64,000 bases of DNA, taken from contig NZ_JBDOQT010000002.1 in assembly GCF_039839785.1 (NCBI RefSeq), positions 894,971-958,970 of the forward strand. Reading direction: 5' to 3'. The notes under the pieces are model-generated. The model was not told the origin of the DNA. It ran no database searches and saw only the letters and a program-made list of their open reading frames with translations. Made by a program: the position numbers and the translations under genes. This stretch comes from Pelagibius sp. CAU 1746 (GTDB lineage Bacteria > Pseudomonadota > Alphaproteobacteria > Kiloniellales > Kiloniellaceae). Below are positions 33,938 to 42,461 of the stretch, one piece after another (within the stretch, counting starts at the first letter, position 1; every line of letters begins with the position of its first letter).

Positions 33938-34447
33938 GCTCCGGTCCCCCGACCGGGGCAAGGGGCCGAGGCGCCCATGACGATGACCCGCTTGGTTCAA
34001 GGCTTCGCCATGGCGCTCGTCACCGCGGATAAGCTCCCGGCTTACGCCCAGGGGTCCCCCGACCGGCTGTCCGCGGCGCTCGACGCTTCGCCCCAGCGAC
34101 AAACTACCGCCCCGCGGCCGTAAACGGCGGCAGGGAAAGGGCAACCGCACGAGGGGGCGGCCGGCGAAAACCGGCCGCCCCCGCCCTCTTTCCGCATCCA
34201 TTTTTCCACGGCCCTCTTTTCGCGGCCCTCGCGCCGAAAAGCGGCCGGCGGCAGCCTTTCCAGGTGCCCCCGCCCTTCGTGCAGGCCCCTCCGGCCGCGC
34301 CGCAAAACCCCGGAAACTCCCAGCGCCTCCAGGCAAGCGCCTTGTCCGCCGCGGCCTCGCATTGTATGTTTTAATTCCGTCGATCCGGAAAAATCGACAA
34401 ACTATCCATACAAAAAAAACCGGACCGGGAGGACGGAGGAACAGCGG
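33938..34447. other. 510-base intergenic region ahead of tupB
   Basis: GC-rich and without a convincing gene; a 48-codon frame at 33977 lacks a ribosome site. The final 90 bases turn AT-rich and hold the tup promoter and a dyad described separately. The ribosome site for tupB is GGAGGACGGAGG. Confidence 0.4.
34362..34413. promoter_or_regulatory. Nested dyad upstream of the tungstate transporter
   Basis: TTGTATG (34362-34368) and CATACAA (34407-34413) form an outer inverted repeat around a second one, GTCGAT (34379-34384) and ATCGAC (34393-34398). The centres agree within one base. The position, just before the tupB ribosome site, suits an operator for a metal- or oxyanion-responsive regulator. 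The HTH-PBP protein encoded at 40616-41509 is a candidate binder. Confidence 0.5.
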
Positions 34448-35155
34448 ATGCAGGATTTCGGGGCCGCCTTCAGCCAGGCCTTCGCTCTCATTCTGTCGGG
34501 CGATGCCGATCTGATCGAAATCATCGTGCTGTCGCTGCGCGTCACCCTCTCGGCGGTGGCCCTGGCCTGCGCCATCGGCCTGCCGCTGGGCGCCGCCCTG
34601 GCCGTCGGCCGTTTTCCGGGACGCGGCGCCCTGGTCACCCTGGTCAATGCCCTCATGGGCCTGCCCCCGGTGGTCGTCGGGCTGGGTGTCTATCTCCTGC
34701 TGTCCAGCGCCGGGCCGCTGGGCGTCCTGCAGTTGCTCTACACGCCCACGGCGATGATCGTCGCCCAGACGATCCTGGTGACGCCCATCATCGCCGCCCT
34801 CACCCGGCAGGTGGTGGAGGATCTTCACGCCGAGTATGACGAGCTGCTGCGCTCCATGGGCGCGCGCCGCTTGGGCGTCATCGCCACCCTGCTGTGGGAC
34901 GCCCGCTATTCGCTGATGACCGGCGCGCTCGCCGGCCTGGGCCGCGCCCTGGGCGAGGTCGGCGCCATCATCGTCGTCGGCGGCAACATCAATCACGTGA
35001 CCCGGGTGATGACCACCACCATCGCGCTGGAGACGTCCAAGGGAAACCTCTCGCTGGCGCTGGGCCTGGGCGTCATCCTGGTCGGCCTCTCCATCCTGGT
35101 GAACGGCCTGGTCATGGGGCTGCGCGGCAGCGCGGCCAAGCTGGCCTATGCATGA
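34448..35155 (+). CDS. tupB: Tungstate ABC transporter permease TupB
   Basis: A 235-residue inner-membrane permease with five to six hydrophobic spans and the EAA-like loop DELLRSMGARRLGVIATLLWDA that couples to the ATPase. It resembles the TupB/WtpB group. First in the order tupB-tupC-tupA, unlike the common tupA-B-C. Overlaps tupC by eight bases. Confidence 0.88.
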   Translation: MQDFGAAFSQAFALILSGDADLIEIIVLSLRVTLSAVALACAIGLPLGAALAVGRFPGRGALVTLVNALMGLPPVVVGLGVYLLLSSAGPLGVLQLLYTPTAMIVAQTILVTPIIAALTRQVVEDLHAEYDELLRSMGARRLGVIATLLWDARYSLMTGALAGLGRALGEVGAIIVVGGNINHVTRVMTTTIALETSKGNLSLALGLGVILVGLSILVNGLVMGLRGSAAKLAYA

Positions 35156-35951
35156 CATGGCCCGAGTGGCGGCCCTGCGGACCGCCGGCGACGCGGCAGC
35201 GGGTCCGCAGGCGGCCGCCGGCACGCGGGGAGCGGCCACGATCTGGCCGGTCGCACTGCACGAGGTCTGCTTTTCCGCCGGCGGCAAGACCCTGATCGAC
35301 CGCCTGTCGCTGCAGCTTTCCCCCAGCCGGCGCAGCATCGTCATGGGCCCCAACGGCGCCGGCAAGAGCCTGCTGCTGCGGCTCACCGCCGGCCTGCTGA
35401 CCCCCGATTCCGGCCGCGTGACTTATGCCGGCCAGCCCCTGGACGCTGGCCTGCGCCGGCGCGTCGCCGTGGTGTTCCAGCGCCCGGTCCTGCTGCGCCG
35501 CTCGGTCGCCGCCAACCTGATGCACGCGCTGAAAACCTACGGCGTGCCGCGCGGCGAGCGGGCTCAGCGGCGGGACGCGCTGCTCGCCCTCGGCCAGTTG
35601 CAGGACATCGCCGACCGCCCGGCCCGCGTGCTCTCCGGCGGCGAGCAGCAGCGCCTCTCCATGGTGCGCGCCCTGGCCGCGGAGCCGGACCTGCTGCTGC
35701 TGGACGAGCCCACGGCCAGCCTCGACCCCCAGGCCACCGCGGCCATCGAGGCGCTGGTCGACCGGGCCGCCGCCGAGGGCGTCAAGATCGTCATGGTCAC
35801 TCACGACCGCGGCCAGGCGCTGCGGCTGGCCGACGAGGTGCTGTTCCTGCATCGCGGCCAACTGATCGAACGCGCCCCGGCCGAAACCTTCTTCGCACAG
35901 CCGCAATCGGCGGCGGCGCAGGCCTACCTGGAAGGCCGCCTGCTTCTCTGA
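35148..35951 (+). CDS. tupC: Tungstate ABC transporter ATPase TupC
   Basis: A 267-residue ATPase: Walker A GPNGAGKSL, Q-loop in VVFQRPVLLRRS, signature LSGGEQQRLSMVRALA, Walker B LLLLDEPTASLDPQ and H-loop MVTHDRGQ. The N-terminal 30 residues are an unusual Ala-rich extension, so a later start is possible (ATG at 35157). Lacks the C-terminal TOBE domain of ModC-type ATPases, which fits TupC. Confidence 0.9.
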   Translation: MHDMARVAALRTAGDAAAGPQAAAGTRGAATIWPVALHEVCFSAGGKTLIDRLSLQLSPSRRSIVMGPNGAGKSLLLRLTAGLLTPDSGRVTYAGQPLDAGLRRRVAVVFQRPVLLRRSVAANLMHALKTYGVPRGERAQRRDALLALGQLQDIADRPARVLSGGEQQRLSMVRALAAEPDLLLLDEPTASLDPQATAAIEALVDRAAAEGVKIVMVTHDRGQALRLADEVLFLHRGQLIERAPAETFFAQPQSAAAQAYLEGRLLL

Positions 35952-35989
35952 ACCCAAACAGATCACTCTATAAAAACGGGAGACGCTTA

Positions 35990-36835
35990 ATGATCAGACG
36001 TTCATTCCTCACCCTGACGCTTCTGGGCGCCGCCGTGGCGACCGCCGCCGGCCTGGCCTTCACCGGGCCGTCCCAGGCCGAGGACAAGTTCATCGTCGTC
36101 CAGTCGACGACCTCGACCCAGAACTCCGGCCTTTACGACCACCTGCTGCCGATCTTCAGCAAGACGTCCGGCATCGAGGTGCGCGTGGTCGCCGTCGGCA
36201 CCGGCCAGGCGATCAAGAATGCGCAGAACTGCGACGGCGACGTGCTGCTGGTGCACGCCAAGGCGGCGGAAGAGAAGTTCGTGGCCGCCGGCTACGGCGT
36301 CAGCCGTTCCGACGTGATGTACAACGACTTCGTGATCGTCGGACCGGCCACCGACCCGGCGGGCATTTCCGGCGGCAAGGACGTCACCGCGGCGCTGGCC
36401 CAGATCAAGGCCAAGAACGCGCCCTTCGCTTCGCGCGGCGACGATTCCGGCACCAACAAGAAGGAGATCGCTCTCTGGAAGGCCGCCGGCATCGATCCGA
36501 CGGCCGACAGCGGCGGCTGGTACCGCGAGACCGGCTCGGGCATGGGCGCAACCCTGAACGCCTCCGTGGGCATGGGCGCCTACACCATGTCCGACCGCGC
36601 CACCTGGATCGCCTTCGGCAACAAGGGCGGCTTCGAGATCGCCGTCGAGGGCGACGAGCGCCTGTTCAACCAGTACGGCGTCATTCTGGTGAACCCGGAG
36701 AAATGCAGCAACGTGAAGGCCGGCCTGGGCCAGACCTTCATCGACTGGATCCTCTCCGACGAAGGCCAGTCCGCCATCGCCGACTACAAGCGCGACGGCA
36801 AGCAGCTCTTCTTCCCCAACGCCAAGATGAGCTGA
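35990..36835 (+). CDS. tupA: Tungstate-binding periplasmic protein TupA
   Basis: A 281-residue binding protein with a signal peptide (residues 1-30, cleavage near SQA-ED). The hallmark STTSTQNSGL (about 40-49) is the TupA anion-binding motif, distinct from ModA. Binds tungstate (and possibly molybdate) for TupB/C. Last of the operon, placed behind the ATPase gene. Likely purpose is supply of W or Mo to enzymes such as the hydroxylase at the left end. Confidence 0.93.
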   Translation: MIRRSFLTLTLLGAAVATAAGLAFTGPSQAEDKFIVVQSTTSTQNSGLYDHLLPIFSKTSGIEVRVVAVGTGQAIKNAQNCDGDVLLVHAKAAEEKFVAAGYGVSRSDVMYNDFVIVGPATDPAGISGGKDVTAALAQIKAKNAPFASRGDDSGTNKKEIALWKAAGIDPTADSGGWYRETGSGMGATLNASVGMGAYTMSDRATWIAFGNKGGFEIAVEGDERLFNQYGVILVNPEKCSNVKAGLGQTFIDWILSDEGQSAIADYKRDGKQLFFPNAKMS

Positions 36836-36900
36836 AGCCATACACAACAGGTACTCCTAGGCTTGACCGACGGCTGTCGAGCCGAAGATGCACTAGAGTA

Positions 36901-36940
36901 TCCCCTCCCCCTTGACGGGGGAGGGTTAGGGTCGGGGTGA
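36901..36940. repeat. Short REP-like repeat
   Basis: TCCCCTCCCCCTTGACGGGGGAGGG, followed by TTAGGGTCGGGGTGAC, is the same family as the pair at 26668-26780, here as a single arm. It lies downstream of tupA and close to the left edge of the phage-like group. Confidence 0.5.
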
Positions 36941-37099
36941 CAGTGGCTGAAGCACGGCATTTGATCCTGGAGTCGTCGCCACTGGTTTCTGGAGCGGCCG
37001 ATAGGGCTGCCATGGCGGCTATTCTGACCGCTTTAGGAGCGCTCCGAAAGGCCTGTGAGGGGCCGTTGACAGGTCTCTGAGAGCCGCTAGAACCCGGCT

Positions 37100-37273
37100 A
37101 TGACTATCCCCGAGAACCCCAAGAACCGAGACGCCCTGGTCGATCTCATTGCCAGCGCGCGGCGCGGCTCGATTACCTACTTTGACGCCGAGCGTGCGCG
37201 CGGCGCAGCGGACACCGTCCTGAGAGAGCTGAAGGCCGCCGGGGTGGCCATCCACCGGCGCAGGGATCAGTAG
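37100..37273 (+). CDS. Hypothetical protein, 57 aa
   Basis: A small basic protein MTIPENPKNRDALVDLIASAR followed by a helical region with TYFDAERARG and ending HRRRDQ. It looks folded and helical with no membrane span. No homologue is recognised; the next genes are also unusual in this window, so this may be the first gene of an acquired block. The ribosome site is not obvious. Confidence 0.45.
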   Translation: MTIPENPKNRDALVDLIASARRGSITYFDAERARGAADTVLRELKAAGVAIHRRRDQ

Positions 37274-37373
37274 GCCGTACCTCCTTTGAGGTGACCTCGG
37301 AGATTGCACCGGGAGCAGTACGATTCTACCGTTCATGGCCCGGTCGCCGGGCCGGAAACTCGGAGGGTAGAGG

Positions 37374-37775
37374 ATGAATACCTCCAACATTGCTGTTGCC
37401 TTAGCTCTGTCGGCCGCCCTGGGGGGCTGCGCCGCCCAGCCTATGGCAACGCAAGCCGAGGTGCAGAAGGCCGAGCCGTTGTATAGCGGTACCTTCACCG
37501 GCAATTACCAGAGCCTCTCAGCCTGCATCGCCCAGGCCTGGAGCCGCGCCGACGCCCACGTATGGGATCTCCGGCAGGTCATCGACGCGCCAAATGAGAC
37601 GGCGGTGATCCAGGGGAACTACCGGATCTTCGCTTTCGCCTACCCTGTCCACGCCACGTTGCAGCAACTCGACGCCCAGACCGTCTCGGTCGAGTTTCGC
37701 CAGCCACCGGACTCCAAGGACGCGCCGGACTGGGTATGGAAGGCCGTGCAGGACTGCAGCGGCCGGGCATCCTAA
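37374..37775 (+). CDS. Putative lipoprotein, 133 aa
   Basis: Residues 1-19 are a signal ending LGGC, a good lipobox, so the mature protein is probably a lipoprotein in the outer or inner membrane. The rest (about 115 residues, with YSGTFTGNYQSLSACIAQAW and a C-terminal DCSGRAS, two further Cys) is not recognised. Ribosome site GGAGGGTAGAGG is strong. Convergent with the following gene. Confidence 0.65.
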   Translation: MNTSNIAVALALSAALGGCAAQPMATQAEVQKAEPLYSGTFTGNYQSLSACIAQAWSRADAHVWDLRQVIDAPNETAVIQGNYRIFAFAYPVHATLQQLDAQTVSVEFRQPPDSKDAPDWVWKAVQDCSGRAS

Positions 37776-37779
37776 CGTC

Positions 37780-38322
37780 TCACGCGGCGATCAGCCGCCA
37801 TTCGTCGAAGCGGTGCAACATCGAGTGCCAGCGATAGCCCGCAAGGGATCGCCAGGGCACCAGGTCTTCCTCCGCCTGGGCGCCGAGGATGTAGTCACCC
37901 AGCCCTGTACCCTCGACAATCACGAGGACGCAGTGAGCCCGGCCGTCCGGCAGCGTGCATATCGCCGGCCGGCCCGCGCCGAGCGGCCACTCGGCGAACT
38001 CCTCCGTCATGACGTGGCGGACCCAGAGGGCTAGGTTCTCGCAATCGAAGCCGGCGGTCTGCACGCCATCGACGAAAGGCGGCGCGTCGTTCCAGTGATC
38101 CGCGCGCGGCCCATTGGGTCCGTAGGCGCGCCGCCCGATGGCCGCCAGCTCACGCAGCCGCTCGACGTGGGCCTGCCGCAGCGCCACGCTCGCGGCCTGC
38201 TCGGAGATCGCCCGCGGCCGCCGGCGCACGAAGTCCTCCCACTGCGGCGGCGTCACGGCCCGGAAGAGCGCCGGCATTGTCGTAGACCGGTCGAGATCGA
38301 GGGGCGTCGTCGGATCGCTCAT
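37780..38322 (-). CDS. Transglutaminase-like cysteine peptidase
   Basis: A 180-residue protein of the BTLCP-like group (COG3672 type). The pieces FDCENLALWVRHVM (Cys about 92) and GRAHCVLVIVEGT (His about 129), followed by GDYILGAQ with an expected Asp, fit the Cys-His-Asp triad. No signal peptide, unlike periplasmic versions, so it may be of phage or cytoplasmic type. It would cleave or cross-link peptide bonds. Confidence 0.65.
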   Translation of the reverse strand: MSDPTTPLDLDRSTTMPALFRAVTPPQWEDFVRRRPRAISEQAASVALRQAHVERLRELAAIGRRAYGPNGPRADHWNDAPPFVDGVQTAGFDCENLALWVRHVMTEEFAEWPLGAGRPAICTLPDGRAHCVLVIVEGTGLGDYILGAQAEEDLVPWRSLAGYRWHSMLHRFDEWRLIAA

Positions 38323-38457
38323 TGGCCCGTTCCAGTTGGCTAGTTCGTGGAAGTCCCGCCGCCCCTCCTGGCTGGGATCGGCAGGCGCTCTTCAAGACAA
38401 TCATCAGACGCGCATTACGTGTTATATTTTTCGATCACTCAACATTGGAGGGTGGCT

Positions 38458-39150
38458 ATGCGTCTCCTATTTCTTGTCTTGTTAGCGTTTCTTCTGGCCG
38501 GCGCCGCGCAAGCCGTGACGCCCTCATATCATCAGACCATCGCTATCCGTATTGCCCAGATGGAGGCGCAAGCACAGGTCGTTCGCAGCGGCGACCCGGC
38601 GGCGGAAATCAATCTCTTCCTGGGCGACTCCATCACCGAAGGGCTGTGGGGCCAGCCCCATTGCCAGATGCCGGCCGGCACGATCAACGGCGGGATCGGC
38701 AGCATGACCGTCCGGCCCATCCTCGACCGCATCGACGAAATCCTCGACCGCGTGCAGCCCGACGAAGTGACCATCATGCTCGGCGTCAACGACGCCGCCC
38801 GCAGCCGCGCGGGCTCGACCGAAACGGCCAACTGGGAGGCCGACTACACCGCGCTGGTGAACGCCATACGGGCTCGCGGCATCCGCGTGGCGCTCTTCCT
38901 CGTGATGCCCGTCGAGGCCGGAAAGCCCATGGGCGATGCCTATTTCGACCCCAGGAGTATCCTTCGCTTTAACCGGCACATCCTCTACGCCGTAGACGCC
39001 GATCTGATCGTCAATCTCTACCATCCGTGGCTCAGGGCCGGGACGCTGGTCGGGCTGCCGGGCATGACCGTCGATGGCGTCCACCTCACCCGGGCCTATG
39101 CAAGAGCCTACTGCGAGCGGATAAAGCTCAGCTTCTCGTCGCTGCTCTAG
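38458..39150 (+). CDS. Exported SGNH/GDSL hydrolase
   Basis: A 230-residue esterase-like protein. The signal peptide is residues 1-19 (ending AQA). The blocks are GDSITEG (block I with nucleophile Ser), GVND (block III) and DGVHLT (block V with Asp/His). The start at 38458 follows TGGAGGG. It may be a lipase or an acetyl esterase; its place between phage-like genes leaves open that it is a tail-associated esterase. Confidence 0.85.
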   Translation: MRLLFLVLLAFLLAGAAQAVTPSYHQTIAIRIAQMEAQAQVVRSGDPAAEINLFLGDSITEGLWGQPHCQMPAGTINGGIGSMTVRPILDRIDEILDRVQPDEVTIMLGVNDAARSRAGSTETANWEADYTALVNAIRARGIRVALFLVMPVEAGKPMGDAYFDPRSILRFNRHILYAVDADLIVNLYHPWLRAGTLVGLPGMTVDGVHLTRAYARAYCERIKLSFSSLL

Positions 39151-39159
39151 GCGGTTGAT

Positions 39160-39966
39160 CTAGCCCTTCGCGACAACGATGACTGAACCGGACAGCATGT
39201 CGGTTCCGCTGCTCTTGACCCGTAAGCGGTCCAGCGTAGCGGTCAGCGACTTGTGGCCGCCGCCAACCGACCGCGCCGCATCAACCCGGCCCTGGTGATC
39301 CGATTGCCATGTGTTGCTCGCCGGATCCTGCAATCGCAGATTCACGATACCGGAGAACGCAAAAGCCGCGGAGCCGAGGGTGATGGGGAAGCCGTTTGTA
39401 ACGCTCAGGACCACGCCGACCGCGGCCTGTCTGACATGGCCGCTCTCGGCCGTGTAGCCGCTCACCTCAACGCCGCCGAAGTCCCCGATCTGCACAAGCA
39501 GATTGTCCGTCCCCGAGCATGCGCAGGAGACGGCGATCACTTCGATCTCCCGCGCCCAGGCAGGAAGGCCGGTGATGTCGACGACGGTTCCCAAAAGCGC
39601 CACCGGCGCGAAACACTGCACCTGCGGCCCGGGCGCGCGCAGCACCTCCACCGCCGCGCTGCCAACCTTCTGGAGGAAGATCCGCTTGGCCGCGCTGTCC
39701 AGCAGGAAGTCCGGGCCCTATAGCGTGACGTTGCCCACCCCGTGCTTCAGCGTCACGACCCGCGCGGCGGTCTCGGCCTTCAGCTCCACGATGTCGCCCT
39801 CCGCCAGGACGGTCATATCGAGCGTATCGAGGTCGTCGGCCGCCGCATCCGCTTCGGTATCGACGCTGTGGTGCCCGCCCGTCACCGTCAGGGCCCCGGC
39901 CGCGACGGTCAGCTCGCTCGCGACGCGCCGGCCAAGTGGGCTGCCGCAGCGCCGGCCGCCCGTCAC
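39160..39966 (-). pseudogene. Tail-fibre-like phage gene interrupted by an amber codon
   Basis: Joined in one frame, the region codes for about 268 residues, interrupted at TAG 39718-39720. Before the stop comes a segment with VDTEADAAADDLDTLD, GDIVELKAETAARVVTLKHGVGN, of the type seen in phage tail fibre or collar repeats. After it the same frame continues with DFLLDSAAKRIFLQKVG, then a globular C-terminal part of about 150 residues. The left edge is cut by the methyltransferase gene, so the N-terminus is also missing. Inferred prophage remnant; readthrough or suppression cannot be excluded. Confidence 0.7.
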
Positions 39967-40611
39967 TCACCCCGGCCGCCGGGCGGCGAAGCGGACGACC
40001 TCCGCTTCGCCCCGGTGCCGGGGACCTTCGTCGAGCCGCAGCCGTCCGGCCAGGGCCTCGACAACTTCCAGACCGGAAGCCGCCGCGCGCAGTTCCTCAA
40101 GATCATAAAGCCGGTCGGGATCGTCCGGGCCGATGTCAGGCCGGCCCGCCTGCGCTTTCGAAAAGCCCTCCACCACCAGCCAGCCGCCCGGCGCCAGCGC
40201 GCCTGCCGCGACTTCCAGCGCGCGCAGCCTGAGCCCCCTGGTGCCCTGCAGGTAGATCACGAAGACCGCGTCCCAGGCATCGCCCGGCGCCGGAACCCAC
40301 TCCGCGAGGTCGGCAACGATACGGGTCACGGCAACCCCGCGCCGCCGATCGAGCTCGACCGCACGCTCCGTCGCCACAGCGGAGCAATCGACAGCCGTCA
40401 CCGCACAGCCTTGCGCGGCCAGCCAAGCCCCGTTGCGCCCGTCGCCGTCGGCCAGAGAGAGCACGCGCCGCACCGCGAAGTCCGAGCGCGCGGCGATCAT
40501 GCGCAGATATTCGTTGGGCGCCTCGCCGAAGGGAGGCTCGGCCGCCGCCGAATAGCGCCTGTCCCAGCGCCCGGCCGAAGAGGTTTCGCCGTTCATGGTC
40601 CCGGGAGGCAT
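39967..40611 (-). CDS. Class I SAM-dependent methyltransferase
   Basis: A 214-residue methyltransferase: WDRRY at the N-terminus (residues 11-15), the SAM motif LSLADGDGRNGAWLAAQG (about 45-60), then VTAVDCSA and APGGWLVVEGFS. It resembles tellurite-resistance/TehB-like or SAM enzymes of small molecules. The chosen ATG at 40611 is four bases after the stop of the upstream gene (40616); 40596 is an alternative with a CCCGGGA site. Linked to the HTH-PBP regulator as one transcript. Confidence 0.8.
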   Translation of the reverse strand: MPPGTMNGETSSAGRWDRRYSAAAEPPFGEAPNEYLRMIAARSDFAVRRVLSLADGDGRNGAWLAAQGCAVTAVDCSAVATERAVELDRRRGVAVTRIVADLAEWVPAPGDAWDAVFVIYLQGTRGLRLRALEVAAGALAPGGWLVVEGFSKAQAGRPDIGPDDPDRLYDLEELRAAASGLEVVEALAGRLRLDEGPRHRGEAEVVRFAARRPG

Positions 40612-40615
40612 GAGA

Positions 40616-41509
40616 TCAGGGCGCATTCCAGACCACCCGGCCGTGGCCGGAGAGGTCATAGCCGCCCAGCTCCGCCGCCTTGGCGGTGAAGGTGGAAGAA
40701 CGGCAGAAAGCCAGCAGACGCTGAAACGGCGGCTCGAACCAGGCATGGCGGTCGACGGCGAGGTCGAAACGCTCCTCCACGGTCGGCAGAAAGGCGAGGC
40801 CGAATTGCCTGGCCATGGCCTGCAGGCCGGGCGCTGCTTCCGCCTGCCCGGAGGCGACGGAGGCCGCCGCCTCGGTCTCGGTGCGCGCGACCTCCGCCAG
40901 GAAATCGACCTCGCGCGCGCTGATCCCGGCTTCCGCCATCAGATGGTCGAGCAGCAGACCCGCCCCGGCCGAGGGTTGGCGGCGCACCACGCGGCGGCCC
41001 GCCAGACCGGCAACCGAGCTCACCTGCCCGTCCAAGGAGCTGCTGAGCAGCAGGCCCTGCTGACGCCGGGCCCACTCCACCAGAACCACCGGCGCCCCGC
41101 CCAAGGCCTCGTTCACATGGGCGACGTTCCAATCATGCCGCTCGGGCTCGTAGACGTGCAGGCCGGCCAGCGCCGCCTCGCCCATCTGCAGGCGCTTCAG
41201 TCCGTCCAGGCTGCCGTCGAAAAAGGTGGCGAGGCCGGAGCCGGACTCGCGGATCGCCCAATCCAGCAGCGGGTCATGGCTCCCCGCCGCGATGTTGGCC
41301 GGCACGCTTTGCCGCCGCGCAGCGCCGCCGCCGTGGCCCGCCAGCCAGGCCTCGATCTCCGCGCGCGGGAACAGCAGCTTGCCGGTGACCCTGCGGCAGG
41401 GGATGCCGCCGGAAGACGCCAGGTCATAGACCTTGCGTTCCTTCACGCGCAGAAGTTCGGCAACCTCGCGGGTGGTCAGGAAAGTGGGCTCGGGATCTTC
41501 GGCTGTCAT
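40616..41509 (-). CDS. Excisionase-type HTH plus periplasmic-binding-like (PBP) domain regulator
   Basis: A 297-residue protein with two parts. Residues 9-58 are a MerR/excisionase-like helix-turn-helix (LTTREVAELLRVKERKVYDLASSGGIP). Residues 75-297 resemble the PBP_like domain (PF12727) of oxyanion-binding regulators. This fusion is known in regulators linked to molybdate/tungstate uptake. It is 3.8 kb from tupBCA. Start at 41509 follows AAGGAAGAGGG. Target inferred: the dyad ahead of tupB. Confidence 0.75.
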   Translation of the reverse strand: MTAEDPEPTFLTTREVAELLRVKERKVYDLASSGGIPCRRVTGKLLFPRAEIEAWLAGHGGGAARRQSVPANIAAGSHDPLLDWAIRESGSGLATFFDGSLDGLKRLQMGEAALAGLHVYEPERHDWNVAHVNEALGGAPVVLVEWARRQQGLLLSSSLDGQVSSVAGLAGRRVVRRQPSAGAGLLLDHLMAEAGISAREVDFLAEVARTETEAAASVASGQAEAAPGLQAMARQFGLAFLPTVEERFDLAVDRHAWFEPPFQRLLAFCRSSTFTAKAAELGGYDLSGHGRVVWNAP

Positions 41510-41933
41510 GCCCTCTTCCTTAACCCTTTCAGCCGCGGCGCGAAACCCCCGGCCCGCGCCTTTCGGCCTTGGCCCCGGGTTGCCGCCGCGCTCCCGAAGC
41601 GGCGGCGGCCGGGCAGCGCCGCGCCGGGGCACAAACCGGATTCGCTTGCGGCCACCGCCGGCGGCCTTGGCGCAAAGGGCGGAGCCGATGGGGCGGAGCG
41701 GCCGCCCCAGGTTCGATTCATCCGGGAAAAAGCCCGAAGCCCCCCTTCCGTCCGGCGCGCGCCCACGGCTATAACTAGGCTGGCCGAACCTTCGAGGATG
41801 GCGCCGCGAGAGCGGCAAAAGCGGCGCATGAGGCGAAGAAACCACGCCCCGCGGCGGGCGATCGGTGAAGCATCTCCGGCGCGGGGAATATTCCGGACCG
41901 AAGGGAACGGCAGTTTTTTTGGGGGCCAACCTT
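41510..41933. other. 424-base divergent intergenic region
   Basis: Divergent promoters for the HTH-PBP regulator and for TRAP dctQ should lie here. The stretch is GC-rich with some GC-palindromes and a TATAAC-like string at 41770. No operator that I would name with confidence. Confidence 0.3.
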
Positions 41934-42461
41934 ATGCGATCGAAGATTGACCGGGCCGTCGAACGCGTCGCGTTCTGGACCGCGATGCTCGGCGGCGTCG
42001 TGCTGATCGCGGTGCTGACCCTGACCGTCATCAGCATCGTCGGCCGCGGCCTCATCTTCGCGGGCCTGGGGCCGATCCCAGGCGATTTCGAGTTGGTGGA
42101 GGCCGGCACCGCCTTTGCCGTGCTGGCATTTCTGCCGCTCTGCCAGTTTCACCGCGGCCACGTCACGGTCGATCTGTTTCTGTCGCGGGCCGGGCGGCGC
42201 ACCAATGCCGTCATCGACGTGATCGCCAACCTGCTGATGACCGGCGCCGCCGCGGTGCTGAGCTGGCGGCTCTACGCAGGCATGCTCGACAAGCGCTCCT
42301 ACGGCGAAACCACCTTCATTCTTCAGTTCCCGGCCTGGTGGGGCTACGCGGCCACCCTGCTGGGCGCCGGCGTCTTCACCCTGGTCTGTGCCTACACCGT
42401 CGCGCGCAGCCTGCATGAAGCCGGGAAGACTCACGGCCTGCGGAAGATCTCGGAGCGATGA
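41934..42461 (+). CDS. dctQ: TRAP transporter small permease DctQ
   Basis: A 175-residue protein with four membrane helices of the DctQ type; the loop FRGHVTVDLF-like segment (here HRGHVTVDLFLS) is typical. The ATG at 41934 is the most likely; the upstream frame is longer but lacks membrane character. Overlaps dctM by four bases (ATGA). The substrate-binding protein is not adjacent; a candidate lies at 47671. Confidence 0.88.
   Translation: MRSKIDRAVERVAFWTAMLGGVVLIAVLTLTVISIVGRGLIFAGLGPIPGDFELVEAGTAFAVLAFLPLCQFHRGHVTVDLFLSRAGRRTNAVIDVIANLLMTGAAAVLSWRLYAGMLDKRSYGETTFILQFPAWWGYAATLLGAGVFTLVCAYTVARSLHEAGKTHGLRKISER

Noticed and set aside
33977-34123. 48-codon frame MTMTRLVQGF... with a signal-like start
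   Set aside because: No ribosome site; composition of the second half looks random. Could not be supported.
34340-34447. Moco/tungsten riboswitch ahead of tupB
   Set aside because: The leader is short and shows only the nested dyad, not the multi-stem fold of the Moco RNA.
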